The translations under genes were made by a program, and so were the position numbers. From contig NZ_NNRI01000015.1 in NCBI RefSeq assembly GCF_002270415.1, forward strand, positions 186,001-250,000: a stretch of 64,000 nucleotides of DNA. The letters run 5' to 3'. Source of the stretch: Mesorhizobium sophorae. GTDB taxonomy: Bacteria > Pseudomonadota > Alphaproteobacteria > Rhizobiales > Rhizobiaceae. A model generated the notes under the pieces. The model was given only the letters and a program-made list of their open reading frames with translations. It did not search any database and was not told the origin of the DNA. Position 1 is the stretch's first letter; every line of letters begins with the position of its first letter. Of this stretch, positions 1-8,765 are shown in pieces.

Positions 1-2022
1 GGGGCCGTGGAGAGGGCTGAGTTCAGCCCGGACGGGAGCCGTATCCTGACGGCCGCGAGGGACGGCACTGCACGCGTATGGAACGCCATCTCGGGAGAAC
101 AGCTCTTCATCCTGCAGCCGGTAGGCAATTATCCAACCGCAATCTTCAGCCCGAATGGCAACCAGGTGCTGACGGCGGGGGAGAACAGCGATGCAGTGCT
201 CTGGGACGCCCGGACCGGAAGAAAAGTCGTGAGTGTAAGAAGCGACGGATATGCACGGGCTGGCTTCAGTCCGGACGGTCACAGCTTCGCGACGGCACGC
301 AAGCACTTTGTTTCGATCTGGAATACCGCGGATGGCGCACTGACGCGGTCATTCCGGGTGAACTCCCGGCCCTATAGCCTGGCGTTCAGCCCGGACGGGG
401 GCCGGCTGCTGGCTGGCGCATGCGGCCCGCTTTCATACGGCGGCACTTCCAGCCTTTTAGATGCGTCGAAAGGAACGGAGATCGCGAAGCTGGACGGCCA
501 CAAGAGCGACACGCAATTGAACGGCGTGATTTTCAGTCACGGGGGTCAGCGGATCGCCACCGTATCACTCGACGGCGCTGCCCGGATTTGGGATGGAGCG
601 TTGGGAACGTTGCATGACCTGCTCGGCCAGGAGGTTTCGGGTTTGAAGCTCGCCGATATCGGTGCGGATGAACGCGATGAAGAGATGAACGGTGCTTTCA
701 GCCCGGACGACCGCTTTCTGGCGACTGCTTCGGTCAATGGGCCGGTCCGCATCTGGGACGTTGAACGCGCCTCGTTGGTCACGACGATCGCCGGTCATGA
801 ATCTTTGGTCGAGCATCTGGAATTCAGCCCGGCCGACAGCAACATTCTTCTCACCGCTTCGCACGATGGCACAGCTCGGCTGTGGGATGTCGACGGCGCA
901 CTGACGACCACGCTCTCTCATGAATATCGGCCGACTTTCGCGGTCTTCAGTCCCGACAATATCCACCTGTTGACCGGTGGCGGCGACAGCGCGGCGCATC
1001 TCTGGGATGTCCTGAGCGGCCGCGAGATCATCCGGCTCGATACCCATGAGATCGTTCAACGCGCGACGTTCAGTCCCGATGGAAGGCGCGTCGCGACGGC
1101 ATCTCTTGGGGGCCAGGTCCGAATTTGGGAGGTTGCCAGGGGATTCGAGACCGCCCAGTTCCGAGCACATGGCGGACTGATCCAGATCCAGTTTGGTCGC
1201 GACGGCAAATCGCTTGTTTCCGCATCGATCGACGGTACCGCGCAGCTGTGGGATGCGGCGACCGGTACCGAGCTGGCCGTCATCAATACAAGCAGCAAGC
1301 TGCCGCAGGCCATTCTTAGCCCCGACGGACGTCTGGTCTTCGCGGCCAGGGAAGACAATGCGGGCCACCTCCTGAAGGCGGGCGGAGCTGAGCTTAAGGC
1401 CCTTGTGGGGCACCGGGACCGCATCACGGCAGCGGCCTTCAACCCAGACGGTCAACTGGTCGCCACGGGCTCACTCGACCACACGGCCCGAATTTGGTCG
1501 ACAGCGGACGGAGCAAACGTCGTAACGCTGGAAGGACATACCGGCGAGGTGACGGTGGTCTCCTTCAGTCCCGACGGCCAGTCGCTGCTGACGGCCTCAC
1601 GCGATGGAACCGTCCGGATCTGGAGCGTCGCTGGCGGACTGGAAAGGGCCGTTCTTAGGGGCCACAGCGGCGCGGTGGTCAGCGCCCAGTTCAGTCCCAG
1701 TGGTTTGTATGTCGTGACCGCGTCGTCCGAAGATCGCACGGTCCGGCTATGGGCGACGCAATCGGGGCGCCAGATTGCCGTCCTTGCCAGCCGGGACGAA
1801 GCGACCGTTCGACCGGGCCTTACACGCGCAGCTTTCAGTTCCGACGGCACCCAGATCGCAATTGTTTCCGGCGAGGAAAGGGTCCGCATCGTTCGCGTCT
1901 TCCAGACACCCAAGGACCTCATTGACTTCGCCCGGCGCACCGTGCCTCGCGAACTCACCCCTTGCGAGCGGCGAAGCTTCTTCCTTCCTGAAGACCGTGC
2001 AATTGGTACTTGTCCGGGCTGA
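1..2022 (+). CDS. WD40-repeat protein, 3' part (gene begins before the window)
   Basis: The reading frame is open from base 1; the codons before the first GTG at base 7 still continue a WD repeat, so the true start lies upstream. I count about 15 repeats of the form [A/E/S]FSPDG...LLTAS.DGT.R[I/L]WD, enough for two seven-bladed propellers. The last ~35 residues form a non-repeat tail containing PRELTPCERR, a tail I associate with bacterial WD40 proteins that carry an N-terminal STAND/AAA, TIR, caspase or kinase module. That N-terminal part is not visible, so the role is unknown; WD40 propellers usually serve as sensor or protein-binding platforms. Repeats 3, 4 and 11 are degenerate (for example a missing W-D). 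Confidence 0.9.
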   Translation, partial: GAVERAEFSPDGSRILTAARDGTARVWNAISGEQLFILQPVGNYPTAIFSPNGNQVLTAGENSDAVLWDARTGRKVVSVRSDGYARAGFSPDGHSFATARKHFVSIWNTADGALTRSFRVNSRPYSLAFSPDGGRLLAGACGPLSYGGTSSLLDASKGTEIAKLDGHKSDTQLNGVIFSHGGQRIATVSLDGAARIWDGALGTLHDLLGQEVSGLKLADIGADERDEEMNGAFSPDDRFLATASVNGPVRIWDVERASLVTTIAGHESLVEHLEFSPADSNILLTASHDGTARLWDVDGALTTTLSHEYRPTFAVFSPDNIHLLTGGGDSAAHLWDVLSGREIIRLDTHEIVQRATFSPDGRRVATASLGGQVRIWEVARGFETAQFRAHGGLIQIQFGRDGKSLVSASIDGTAQLWDAATGTELAVINTSSKLPQAILSPDGRLVFAAREDNAGHLLKAGGAELKALVGHRDRITAAAFNPDGQLVATGSLDHTARIWSTADGANVVTLEGHTGEVTVVSFSPDGQSLLTASRDGTVRIWSVAGGLERAVLRGHSGAVVSAQFSPSGLYVVTASSEDRTVRLWATQSGRQIAVLASRDEATVRPGLTRAAFSSDGTQIAIVSGEERVRIVRVFQTPKDLIDFARRTVPRELTPCERRSFFLPEDRAIGTCPG

Positions 2023-2328
2023 GGTCGACAATGGAGTCAGATTTTGCCGCCTGAGCCGGCTGCTGGAACGGGCAACTTAACGCCGCATCTCGACTGTAGA
2101 GGCCAGCTTTGCCGCTTCCTGAAAGCTGACGTCGCAGGCGACTACGCTGGCGGTCGTGGTGGCGTCGGCGCGAAAGGTCGACGCTCAACCGAGTACATGT
2201 TGCGACTTGCCGGACGACGCAAACGGAAATTTCAGCAGCTGCGTCCTTCTATTAAACGCGAGAGCGAGCCATGATGCCTCTCGTATTCATCCGAGACAAT
2301 TCATCCCAAAGGGAAGCGAAACGGGCGT
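2023..2328. other. Intergenic stretch, nothing recognised
   Basis: Between the WD40 gene and the hydrolase gene. Short frames exist on both strands but none has a family resemblance or a convincing ribosome binding site. A purine-rich AAAGGGAAG about 12 bases before base 2329 fits as the ribosome binding site of the following gene. Confidence 0.5.
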
Positions 2329-3981
2329 ATGCGCAGCTGGGTGACAAGCTTCTGGCGCTCGCTTTCTGCCGGCGGCCTCGTTTTGGGCACGCTGTTCTTC
2401 GTCGCCTCGCTTACTCCGACGCTCATTCCCCGCACCTACCTGACCCAAGGCGTGCTGTCCGGGGCATGTTTCGCCGTCGGATACGGCATCGGAGTCGCCT
2501 GGCGCTGGCTATGGACCTACATGGAACTGCCGGAACCGCGTGAGCGGCTTCTGCTCTCTCTCAAGATTGCTGTCGCGGCCGCTTGCGCCGTCATCGCCAT
2601 ACTGTTTCTGTGGTGGGCGGCGGAATGGCAGAACTCGATCCGTCGACTGATGCAGCTCGAACCCGTGACGAGCGCGCATCCGGTTGAGGTCTGTTTCATT
2701 GCGATCGCTACGTTCCTGGTGGTCATCGCGCTTGCCAGGCTCTTCAAAGGTATCTCCCGTTGGATTTCAGAAAGGTTGGGCCGCTTCGTCCCACGCAGGG
2801 TTTCGAAGGTGATCGGTTTCGCAGTCGCGATACTGTTGTTCTGGACGATGGCAAACGGCGTGCTCTTCCGCTACGTGCTGCACTTGGCCGATTCGTCCTT
2901 CGCGGCGGTTGACGCCCTCATCGAGCCGGACCGGCCGCAACCTGAATCTCCGCTCAAGACCGGCAGCTCGGCTTCCCTCGTCCGCTGGAAAGAACTTGGA
3001 AGGGCAGGACGCGAATTCATCGCGACAGGACCCACCGCCGCCGAGATACGCGCGTTCACGCACGCCGATGCGCTCGAACCTATCCGGGTCTATGTCGGGC
3101 TCGGTGCCGCCGACACGGCGGAGGAAAGGGCGCAAATCGCCCTCGATGAATTGAAACGCGTCGGCGCCTTCGAACGCTCCGTACTCGTCGTCATCACGCC
3201 CACCGGCACCGGCTGGGTCGATCCCTCTGCGATGGATACGGTCGAGTATCTCCACCACGGCGACGTGGCGAGCGTGGCCCAGCAGTACTCCTACCTGTCG
3301 AGCCCGCTATCGCTGCTGCTCGAGCCGGAATACGGCTCGGAGGCTGCAAAGGCTTTGTTTGCCGCAGTCTATGGATACTGGACGACGCTCCCGCACGAGA
3401 GTCGGCCGAAACTCTATCTGCATGGCCTGAGCTTGGGAGCGATGAATTCCGAGAGATCGATGGAGCTTTTCGAGATGCTTGGTGACCCTGTCCAGGGGGC
3501 TCTGTGGAGCGGTCCGCCGTTCAAGAGCAGACTCTGGCGCAGCGTGACGGAGCATCGCAATGCCGGGTCACCGGCCTGGCTGCCGCAATTCCGGGACGGG
3601 TCCTTCGTCCGTTTCATGAACCAGAACGGCGACCCCGGCCCGAGGGACGCGCCCTGGGGTCCGCTGCGCATCGTCTACCTCCAGTATGCGAGCGATCCAC
3701 TGACGTTCTTCGCCTATAGCGATTTCTATCGCCGTCCGGACTGGATGAATGCGCCGCGCGGCCCGGACGTCTCGCCGGAGCTGCGGTGGTACCCGGTCGT
3801 ATCGATGCTGCAGCTCGCCCTCGACATGGCCGTATCGACCAACACGCCGATGGGCTACGGACATGTTTTTGCGCCCGAACACTACGTCAATGCGTGGCTC
3901 GCCGTGACTGATCCGCGGGGGTGGTCGGCCGACCAGATAGCGCAACTGAAGCAACATCTTGCCGCGCGCGCCAGGAAGTGA
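2329..3981 (+). CDS. Membrane-anchored alpha/beta hydrolase (Abhydrolase_9-type)
   Basis: A 550-residue protein. The N-terminal ~185 residues carry about five hydrophobic segments (roughly 10-30, 42-60, 75-100, 118-138, 160-180). The opening (SLTPTLIPR followed by a Gly-rich helix) is typical of the N-terminal domain that precedes Abhydrolase_9. The cytosolic or periplasmic C-terminal half contains LHGLSLGAMNSE, a GxSxG nucleophile elbow with Ser at about residue 368, and a late GHVF...HYV segment that may supply the catalytic His. Substrate unknown; family members are described only as predicted esterases or lipases. It appears monocistronic. Family call from memory of the characteristic N-terminus; reaction not inferable. 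Confidence 0.85.
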   Translation: MRSWVTSFWRSLSAGGLVLGTLFFVASLTPTLIPRTYLTQGVLSGACFAVGYGIGVAWRWLWTYMELPEPRERLLLSLKIAVAAACAVIAILFLWWAAEWQNSIRRLMQLEPVTSAHPVEVCFIAIATFLVVIALARLFKGISRWISERLGRFVPRRVSKVIGFAVAILLFWTMANGVLFRYVLHLADSSFAAVDALIEPDRPQPESPLKTGSSASLVRWKELGRAGREFIATGPTAAEIRAFTHADALEPIRVYVGLGAADTAEERAQIALDELKRVGAFERSVLVVITPTGTGWVDPSAMDTVEYLHHGDVASVAQQYSYLSSPLSLLLEPEYGSEAAKALFAAVYGYWTTLPHESRPKLYLHGLSLGAMNSERSMELFEMLGDPVQGALWSGPPFKSRLWRSVTEHRNAGSPAWLPQFRDGSFVRFMNQNGDPGPRDAPWGPLRIVYLQYASDPLTFFAYSDFYRRPDWMNAPRGPDVSPELRWYPVVSMLQLALDMAVSTNTPMGYGHVFAPEHYVNAWLAVTDPRGWSADQIAQLKQHLAARARK

Positions 3982-4061
3982 CCGCAGCTTGCGACGGGCG
4001 CCTCATGCGATCGTTTCGCCGGTCCAAACGGCCGGCCGCGGCAGCCGGATCCGCGACGAGG

Positions 4062-4367
4062 TCACCGCCTGATGCGGCGCAAGTCTGCGACACGGCCATT
4101 GCGCGCGTTCAACCCGACTTCAAACAGACCGTTGGCGCGGCGCGCCCGATAGGTGAAAAGGCGCCCGCGGCAATCCACTCGCCGGACGTTCCAAAAACCA
4201 CGGTTGCGCAGCAGCCTCTCGCCCTCTCGGCATGTGATCGCCCGGCCATTGTTGAGGCTGGTGCCGATATTGATGTTGATCGTGACGGCATGGGCGGGCG
4301 CCGGCAGAGCCAGGGGCACGACAAGACTGAGAACGAGACCCAGGCAAGCAAAGAAGGGACGAGGCAT
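4062..4367 (-). CDS. Small secreted protein of unknown function
   Basis: A 101-residue protein with a clear Sec signal peptide: positive start, hydrophobic core rich in Leu/Val, and an AHA-like cleavage site near residue 27. The mature part is short, basic and has two cysteines (CREGERLL and VDCRGR), so a disulfide in the periplasm is possible. Its end, with YRARRANGLFEVGLNARNGRV, recalls PepSY-like folds (x-F-E-V-x-[VL]-[DN]-A-R-x-G-R), but this is only resemblance. ATG at 4367 is followed by basic residues typical of a signal peptide. It lies alone, convergent with the hydrolase gene. Confidence 0.7.
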   Translation of the reverse strand: MPRPFFACLGLVLSLVVPLALPAPAHAVTININIGTSLNNGRAITCREGERLLRNRGFWNVRRVDCRGRLFTYRARRANGLFEVGLNARNGRVADLRRIRR

Positions 4368-4472
4368 GGAACTCTCCGTGACGTTGCTTTGGTTTCCGTG
4401 GAATCAGTCCCTCGAAAAGCGTATTGTCAAGGGACTAGCTTCTAGCTGGCCCGGGTCTGGATGGTCTTCGTC

Positions 4473-4690
4473 TCAAAAAGAGCCGAACGCGACCACCGCC
4501 ACCAGCGCCACCAGGGGACCGACGACGCTGACCATGACGATGTCGAGATAGCTCGCCTTGTGCGTTGTGCCGCACACGGCAAGCAACGACACCACGGAGC
4601 CATTGTGCGGCAGGCTGTCGAGCGTGCCCGAGCCGATCACCGCCACGCGGTGCACAGCGCGGGATCAAGCCCGGAAAGGCGCAGAACTCT
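4473..4690 (-). pseudogene. C-terminal remnant of a GntP-family permease
   Basis: The frame ending at 4473 encodes HRVAVIGSGTLDSLPHNGSV and then a hydrophobic tail ending VAVVAFGSF. This is the conserved C-terminus of GntP/citrate-type permeases (the IGSGTLDSLPHNG motif). Only about 60 of the usual ~450 residues remain. Just upstream, near 4657, the continuing sequence GLDPAL is found in another frame: an extra two bases break the family order GLDPALHRVAV. Nothing further of the gene is seen; the region beyond is taken by the M14 gene. It is therefore a truncated, frameshifted relic, with no sign that it is expressed. Confidence 0.75.
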
Positions 4691-4858
4691 CCCTTTGCCG
4701 ACATGGGTTCCGCGTAGTTCCGACAAACCGGACAAATCGTGTGATAACCCAACCCGGACACTCCTATGCTTACGGCACAGAAATCATGACAGCTTGCGTG
4801 TTCGGCGGCATACCAGTATTTTGAAGTCGCGGGGGATTTTCTGCAAAAAGGCCCCATC

Positions 4859-6064
4859 ATGTCGGACAAATCTGTAAAGGGCATTGATCGCCGCGACCTT
4901 ATAATGGCATCCATTGCAACGGTCGGCGCCGCGGCCGCCTTGGCGGCCAACGCCGGCGCCGCGAACGCCGAGGACTCGGCGACTTCCTCGTCCGCTCCGG
5001 CAGCGGGTGCGCCATCGGCGACGATTTATGTCGGCGATGTGATCCAGGGGAAGAAAGTCGTCAGCACGCTCGACGTCAACGACCTGGAGCCCGGTAAGAA
5101 GCATTTTCTGTATTTCCAGGGCGTGGAGAGTCCCACCGGACAGCACTGGTATGTGTCCGTGGCCGTCGCCAAGGGGGCGAAGTCGGGCAAGCACGGCATC
5201 CTGACCAGCGGTGTGCATGGCGACGAGATGAGTTCCATACATACGGTCCAGACCGTGATGAACCAGCTCGACCCCGCTGAGATGTCGGGCACGGTGATGG
5301 CGGTCACCGACATCTCCCGCCCGGCCCTGGAAAGCATGCAGCGCAGATGGCCCAACGCGGGCAGAGGCCTCGACCTGATAGACATGAACCGGGTGTGGCC
5401 CGGGAACGAGAACGACATCACCGCGGCCAGCCGACACGCCGGGCTGGTGTTCAACCGGCTGCTGCGGCCCAACGCCGACTTCGCGATCGACTTCCATACC
5501 GGAACGACCGGATTCGAGGTCACCGCATTCAATATTGCCGAGATGGACGTGCCCGAGATCAAGGCGATGGCGGAGCTCTATCCGATCGGCCAGATCTTCG
5601 ACAATCCAACATATCCCAATGTCCTCCATAACGCGTTTAACGCCGCGGGCATCCCGTCCTTTTGCCCGGAGATCGGGGCTGCCCGCCACCTGGACCTCGA
5701 GATGATCGGGCTATTCGTGGAAGGCACGATGAACGTGCTCAAGCATCACGGCATCGTCGCCGGGCCGATGGGACGCACGGGCAAGGACGTGACCGTCTTT
5801 GTCGGCAACAGTGCGTTCCCGATCCTGGCAACCGAGGGCGGGTTGGTCGAGTATCTGGTCAAGCTCAACGACAAGGTCGAGGCCGGACAGAAGGTGGCCA
5901 TCCAGCGCAATAGCTTCGGCGAAGTGGTTGCGGAGTACGCAAGCGGCGTGGCCGGAGAGATATCGGGCCTGCGCAGCGATGCAATGTCCGAGCCCGGCAA
6001 TCCCTTGGTATTTGTCCTTTTCAACAAGCCGGGGCCGGAGGACGTTGGGGGCTACCCCGAGTGA
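4859..6064 (+). CDS. Tat-exported succinylglutamate desuccinylase/aspartoacylase-like (M14) enzyme
   Basis: A 401-residue zinc hydrolase. The N-terminus reads IDRRDLIMAS then an Ala-rich hydrophobic stretch to about residue 40, a twin-arginine signal, so the enzyme is probably exported folded. Zinc ligands fit the AstE/AspA group: HGDE (His120, Glu123) and DFHTG (His213). The C-terminal ~90 residues look like the biotinyl-lipoyl-like beta domain that follows the catalytic domain in this subgroup (GGLVEYLVKLNDKVEAGQ). It likely cleaves an N-acyl or amide substrate; the natural substrate cannot be read from sequence. AAGG lies 8 bases before the ATG. The upstream permease relic may once have been a partner. 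Confidence 0.85.
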   Translation: MSDKSVKGIDRRDLIMASIATVGAAAALAANAGAANAEDSATSSSAPAAGAPSATIYVGDVIQGKKVVSTLDVNDLEPGKKHFLYFQGVESPTGQHWYVSVAVAKGAKSGKHGILTSGVHGDEMSSIHTVQTVMNQLDPAEMSGTVMAVTDISRPALESMQRRWPNAGRGLDLIDMNRVWPGNENDITAASRHAGLVFNRLLRPNADFAIDFHTGTTGFEVTAFNIAEMDVPEIKAMAELYPIGQIFDNPTYPNVLHNAFNAAGIPSFCPEIGAARHLDLEMIGLFVEGTMNVLKHHGIVAGPMGRTGKDVTVFVGNSAFPILATEGGLVEYLVKLNDKVEAGQKVAIQRNSFGEVVAEYASGVAGEISGLRSDAMSEPGNPLVFVLFNKPGPEDVGGYPE

Positions 6065-6354
6065 GTTCACCCCTGCGAGCGAACCTTTCGGATCATCGCT
6101 TGAGAACGACCGCTGCTCGCAGTTGATCCTCCAACGAGCGTGCAGCGGCGATGTTCAGCGCTGTAAGTTTGAGATCCCGATGAACGTCACGATGTGCAGA
6201 TCAAGGTGCGAGCTATAGCTGTCTACCGTGGTGCGCTTCCGACCGGCTGCCTCGACGCTGACTATCCAGAACAAGGTGCGGATCGAGGAGATCACGCCGA
6301 AGCTGAAGAAGGGGCGCTGACCGTCAACAAATGCAGCACGCCCCGGCCATATCC

Positions 6355-6441
6355 CTACATCGTGATCGAGACATACGACAACAGGTAAAGGATCGCCATG
6401 GTCGCCGTCGCGAGTATGACCCATAAGCCCAAGCTGCTCAT
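6355..6441 (-). CDS. Possible 28-residue membrane miniprotein
   Basis: Starting at the ATG 6441, 28 codons run to a TAG at 6355-6357. The peptide begins MSSLGLWVILATATM and continues as one uninterrupted hydrophobic helix (residues about 5-24) with no charged residue at all. A strong purine-rich ribosome binding site (AGGGGAAGTGAGGAAGC) directly precedes the ATG. Size and shape recall small accessory subunits such as KdpF or CydX, but sequence similarity to these is not evident and no large partner gene lies nearby. Function unknown; the call rests on the ribosome binding site and hydrophobicity. Confidence 0.4.
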   Translation of the reverse strand: MSSLGLWVILATATMAILYLLSYVSITM

Positions 6442-6770
6442 GCTTCCTCACTTCCCCTAGGTGAGGATTGCGCCAGTCGAGCGCAAACGCAATCCGCCCT
6501 GGGTGCGTTGTCCACTCCTTTCTTTTGGAGCACTGGCTCTAACGGCGCTGCTCCGCGCCCAGCGTCGCACAAATTAGCTGGTGCTTTTCTGAAATGCCGG
6601 TGCTGCTGCCGAAGGGATAGCGAAACGCGGGGCCGCTTCCAACCCGCATTGCCAAGCGCGCCGAAGCTGGACCTAGACTAAGGGTTAGTTGCAATCCGCC
6701 GCGAGCATCCCGACCTTAGAGGGTGGACCTACCCGTCCGAGAGAATTTGCTGGAGCTTTGGGTAGAGATC

Positions 6771-6908
6771 ATGAGAATCATAGCTCGCACCGCCACCGTG
6801 ATTGCATCGATAGCTGTGGCTATCGTTCTGACCTTTATGGCAGCTAAAGGATTTGAGCTATCGACGCCAGATCCGATCGTGGCTCATACCTTCGAGAGGA
6901 ACATCTGA
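6771..6908 (+). CDS. Possible small single-span membrane protein
   Basis: From the ATG at 6771 the frame encodes 45 residues: a basic start (MRIIAR), one hydrophobic segment (about residues 8-25) and a short polar tail ending FERNI. An upstream in-frame GTG at 6723 would add 16 residues, but GGTAGAG just before 6771 is the better ribosome binding site. It could equally be a signal peptide with a very short mature part. No family recognised; context gives no hint. Confidence 0.35.
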   Translation: MRIIARTATVIASIAVAIVLTFMAAKGFELSTPDPIVAHTFERNI

Positions 6909-7068
6909 GGGGCACGAGGCGCTATGCTAGGACGCTCTCTGCGATGAGCTCGACGCCGGCCGTTTCCAGAGCGCGCGGCGGGGCTGCTGGAACCGGCAGA
7001 GTGCTTCGTCAATCGTCTTTGAGACAGGACCACAGCCGCCATCAGAGCGCTAAGGAATAGGTCCGGCT

Positions 7069-8127
7069 TCACCAGATTACCGACCGGTCGATCTCGCCGA
7101 TCCGCGCCCGGCCGGTAAGCGCCATTGCGACCTCGAAGTCCCGGCGAAGCAGGTTGACACAATGGGCTACGCCCTCGGCACCATCCGTTGCCAGTGCGTA
7201 GACATAGGGGCGGCCAATCATGACCGCGCTTGCCCCCAGGGCAATTGCCTTCAAAACGTCGGTGCCACGCCTCACGCCGCCGTCGAGGATGATGGGAATC
7301 CGCCCGGCCACCCGATCCGCGATGGCGGGCAGGGCGTCGATGGTCGCCGGCAGGGTGTCGAGGTTACGCGAACCGTGGTTCGAGACGACGATGGCATCGG
7401 CACCGGTTCCGATCGCCTGCTCGGCATCGTCAGGATCGAGGATGCCCTTCAGGATAAGCGGCAGGGTTGTCAGCGAACGCAGCCAGGCAATATCCGCCCA
7501 GGTCGGCATGGCGCGCCGCTGCGCAGTGCCAACTTTGAGGACGCCGGTGTTCCGGTCCTTGAAGTATGGCGTTGCGAGGCTGTCGGGAATTTTGAATCCT
7601 GCCCGGAACTGCCTGCGGCGATCGCCTGGTGTTGGCATGTCGACCGTCACACTGATCGCCTTTGCGCCCAGTGCGGCCATGCGCGATACGAGTTCGCCAT
7701 TGAAACTGCTATCGCTTTGCCAATAGAGAAGGAACCAGACTGGAGACTGGGTCACCGCCATGCAATCCTCGATCGCCGCCGTCGCCGTCGTGCCCAGAGT
7801 GAACACCGCTTCCGCCACTCCGGCGCCGCGCGCTGCGGCCACCTCGCCTTCCGGATGCGCCAGCCGCTGATATGCTATTGGGGCTAGGATGATTGGATGC
7901 GGCAGACTTTGCCCGAAGAGCGTGATCCCGGTATCAAGTCTTGTCACATCGCGAAGCACGCGCGGCCTTAACCTGATGCGGTCGAATGCGGCTTCATTGT
8001 CACGCTTGGTGATTTCTTCGCCAGCACCGGCGGCAATGAACTCGTAAACCGCGTGCGGCAATCGCTCCCGCGCCGCCGGTTCAAAATCCGCCAGGCAGAG
8101 AAACCGAGTTTCGATATCAAGTGGCAT
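7069..8127 (-). CDS. FMN-dependent alpha-hydroxy-acid oxidase/dehydrogenase
   Basis: A 352-residue protein of the glycolate oxidase / L-lactate dehydrogenase (LldD) / lactate oxidase family, a TIM barrel that oxidises L-2-hydroxy acids using FMN. Family residues are present: YEFIAAGAG near the start (Tyr28), LYWQSD (Tyr135), TVDMP (Asp163), LILKGI (Lys227) and the catalytic SNHGSRNLD (His251, Arg254), followed by the phosphate-binding LDGGVRRG. There is no membrane segment as in some lactate dehydrogenases, and the length matches soluble members. The precise substrate (lactate, glycolate, other) cannot be assigned. Stands alone; the ATG at 8127 agrees with the usual N-terminus. Confidence 0.93.
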   Translation of the reverse strand: MPLDIETRFLCLADFEPAARERLPHAVYEFIAAGAGEEITKRDNEAAFDRIRLRPRVLRDVTRLDTGITLFGQSLPHPIILAPIAYQRLAHPEGEVAAARGAGVAEAVFTLGTTATAAIEDCMAVTQSPVWFLLYWQSDSSFNGELVSRMAALGAKAISVTVDMPTPGDRRRQFRAGFKIPDSLATPYFKDRNTGVLKVGTAQRRAMPTWADIAWLRSLTTLPLILKGILDPDDAEQAIGTGADAIVVSNHGSRNLDTLPATIDALPAIADRVAGRIPIILDGGVRRGTDVLKAIALGASAVMIGRPYVYALATDGAEGVAHCVNLLRRDFEVAMALTGRARIGEIDRSVIW

Positions 8128-8535
8128 GGACCAATCCGATCAGTATCTCAAAAAAGTCGGCTGCTGACCCCACGACGGCTACCCAATGGGGGGTAGCGCT
8201 TGAGGATTTGGCGTCGCCGCGCCTTTCCCACTGAAGCAGCAGCCATTCCGGCGCACGTCTCACCAATGATCTGATCAGCCTCATGGCTTGCTCAACCTCA
8301 CCCCGGCGCCGCCGCCGTTTTGGGGATGAACTCGACGCCGGCAGCGTCTGGCACGAAGTCTGTGATTTTGATGTTGAATCCTCCCATGTCGCGTTTCATG
8401 TCGCACGGACTTGCCGATAGTCGCAGGAAACCCTCGGAAATCAACGGTAGCCATTTGCAACATAGGTGCGACATGAAGCGGGCAAGGACGCCCCTACCCC
8501 ATGCGACAAACTACTGAATTTATTGAGGAAAGTAG
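8128..8535. other. Intergenic region flanking the 3' end of tRNA-His
   Basis: No convincing gene. It holds a 15-bp inverted repeat with one mismatch (8392-8406, CGTTTCATGTCGCAC, against 8466-8480, GTGCGACATGAAGCG). On the minus strand a short frame runs from the ATG near 8400 to a stop near 8300, about 33 codons, with no recognised family. The 3' side of tRNA genes is a common integration site for genomic islands, but no integrase was found in the window. Confidence 0.45.
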
Positions 8536-8612
8536 TGGTACCGTTGGCTGGGATCGAACCAGCGACCTCCGGATCCACAATCCGGCGCTCTAACCATCTG
8601 AGCTACAACGGC
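8536..8612 (-). tRNA. tRNA-His (anticodon GTG)
   Basis: A 77-base cloverleaf including an encoded CCA end. The acceptor stem GCCGTTG pairs with CAACGGT (closing G-U pair), the D arm is present, the anticodon stem CCGGA/TCCGG encloses the loop TTGTGGA, and the T arm is GCTGG-TTCGATC-CCAGC. The GTG anticodon reads CAC/CAT. The discriminator base is A, not C, and the base before position 1 is T. This agrees with the known alphaproteobacterial tRNA-His, which lacks the otherwise near-universal G-1:C73 pair. Confidence 0.97.
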
Positions 8613-8635
8613 ACGTTCACCGAGCCAGACCACGT

Positions 8636-8651
8636 GGAAAGCGCGCTTTCC
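8636..8651. repeat. Perfect 16-bp palindrome
   Basis: GGAAAGCGCGCTTTCC lies 24 bases upstream of the tRNA-His 5' end. The same core (GGAAAGCG.../CGCTTTCC) occurs in the intergenic palindromes near 18010 and 32900, so it is probably a short member of that repeat family rather than an operator. Confidence 0.5.
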
Positions 8652-8765
8652 TTGATCCGCTCCGTCGTTCGGCGATGCGTCCTTACGGGCTAATGGATTT
8701 TAATTCAAGACTTTTGCTAGGCAAAGGTCGCTTGCCCACAAACAGCATCGACTTTTCGCCGGACA

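Larger units (their letters stand above)
6065..7068. other. Gene-poor kilobase with only mini-ORFs
   Basis: No full-length gene is supported here. It contains the two possible small membrane proteins listed separately. On the plus strand, a short frame ends at the TGA near 6320 with the lysine-rich tail KLKKGR; I do not recognise it. The 6450-6720 part shows no coding signal. Low gene density and odd fragments fit an eroded or recombining region. Confidence 0.5.

Noticed and set aside
8300..8400. 33-codon frame beside tRNA-His on the minus strand
   Set aside because: No strong ribosome binding site before the ATG and no family likeness; it overlaps an arm of an inverted repeat, so it is left as intergenic.
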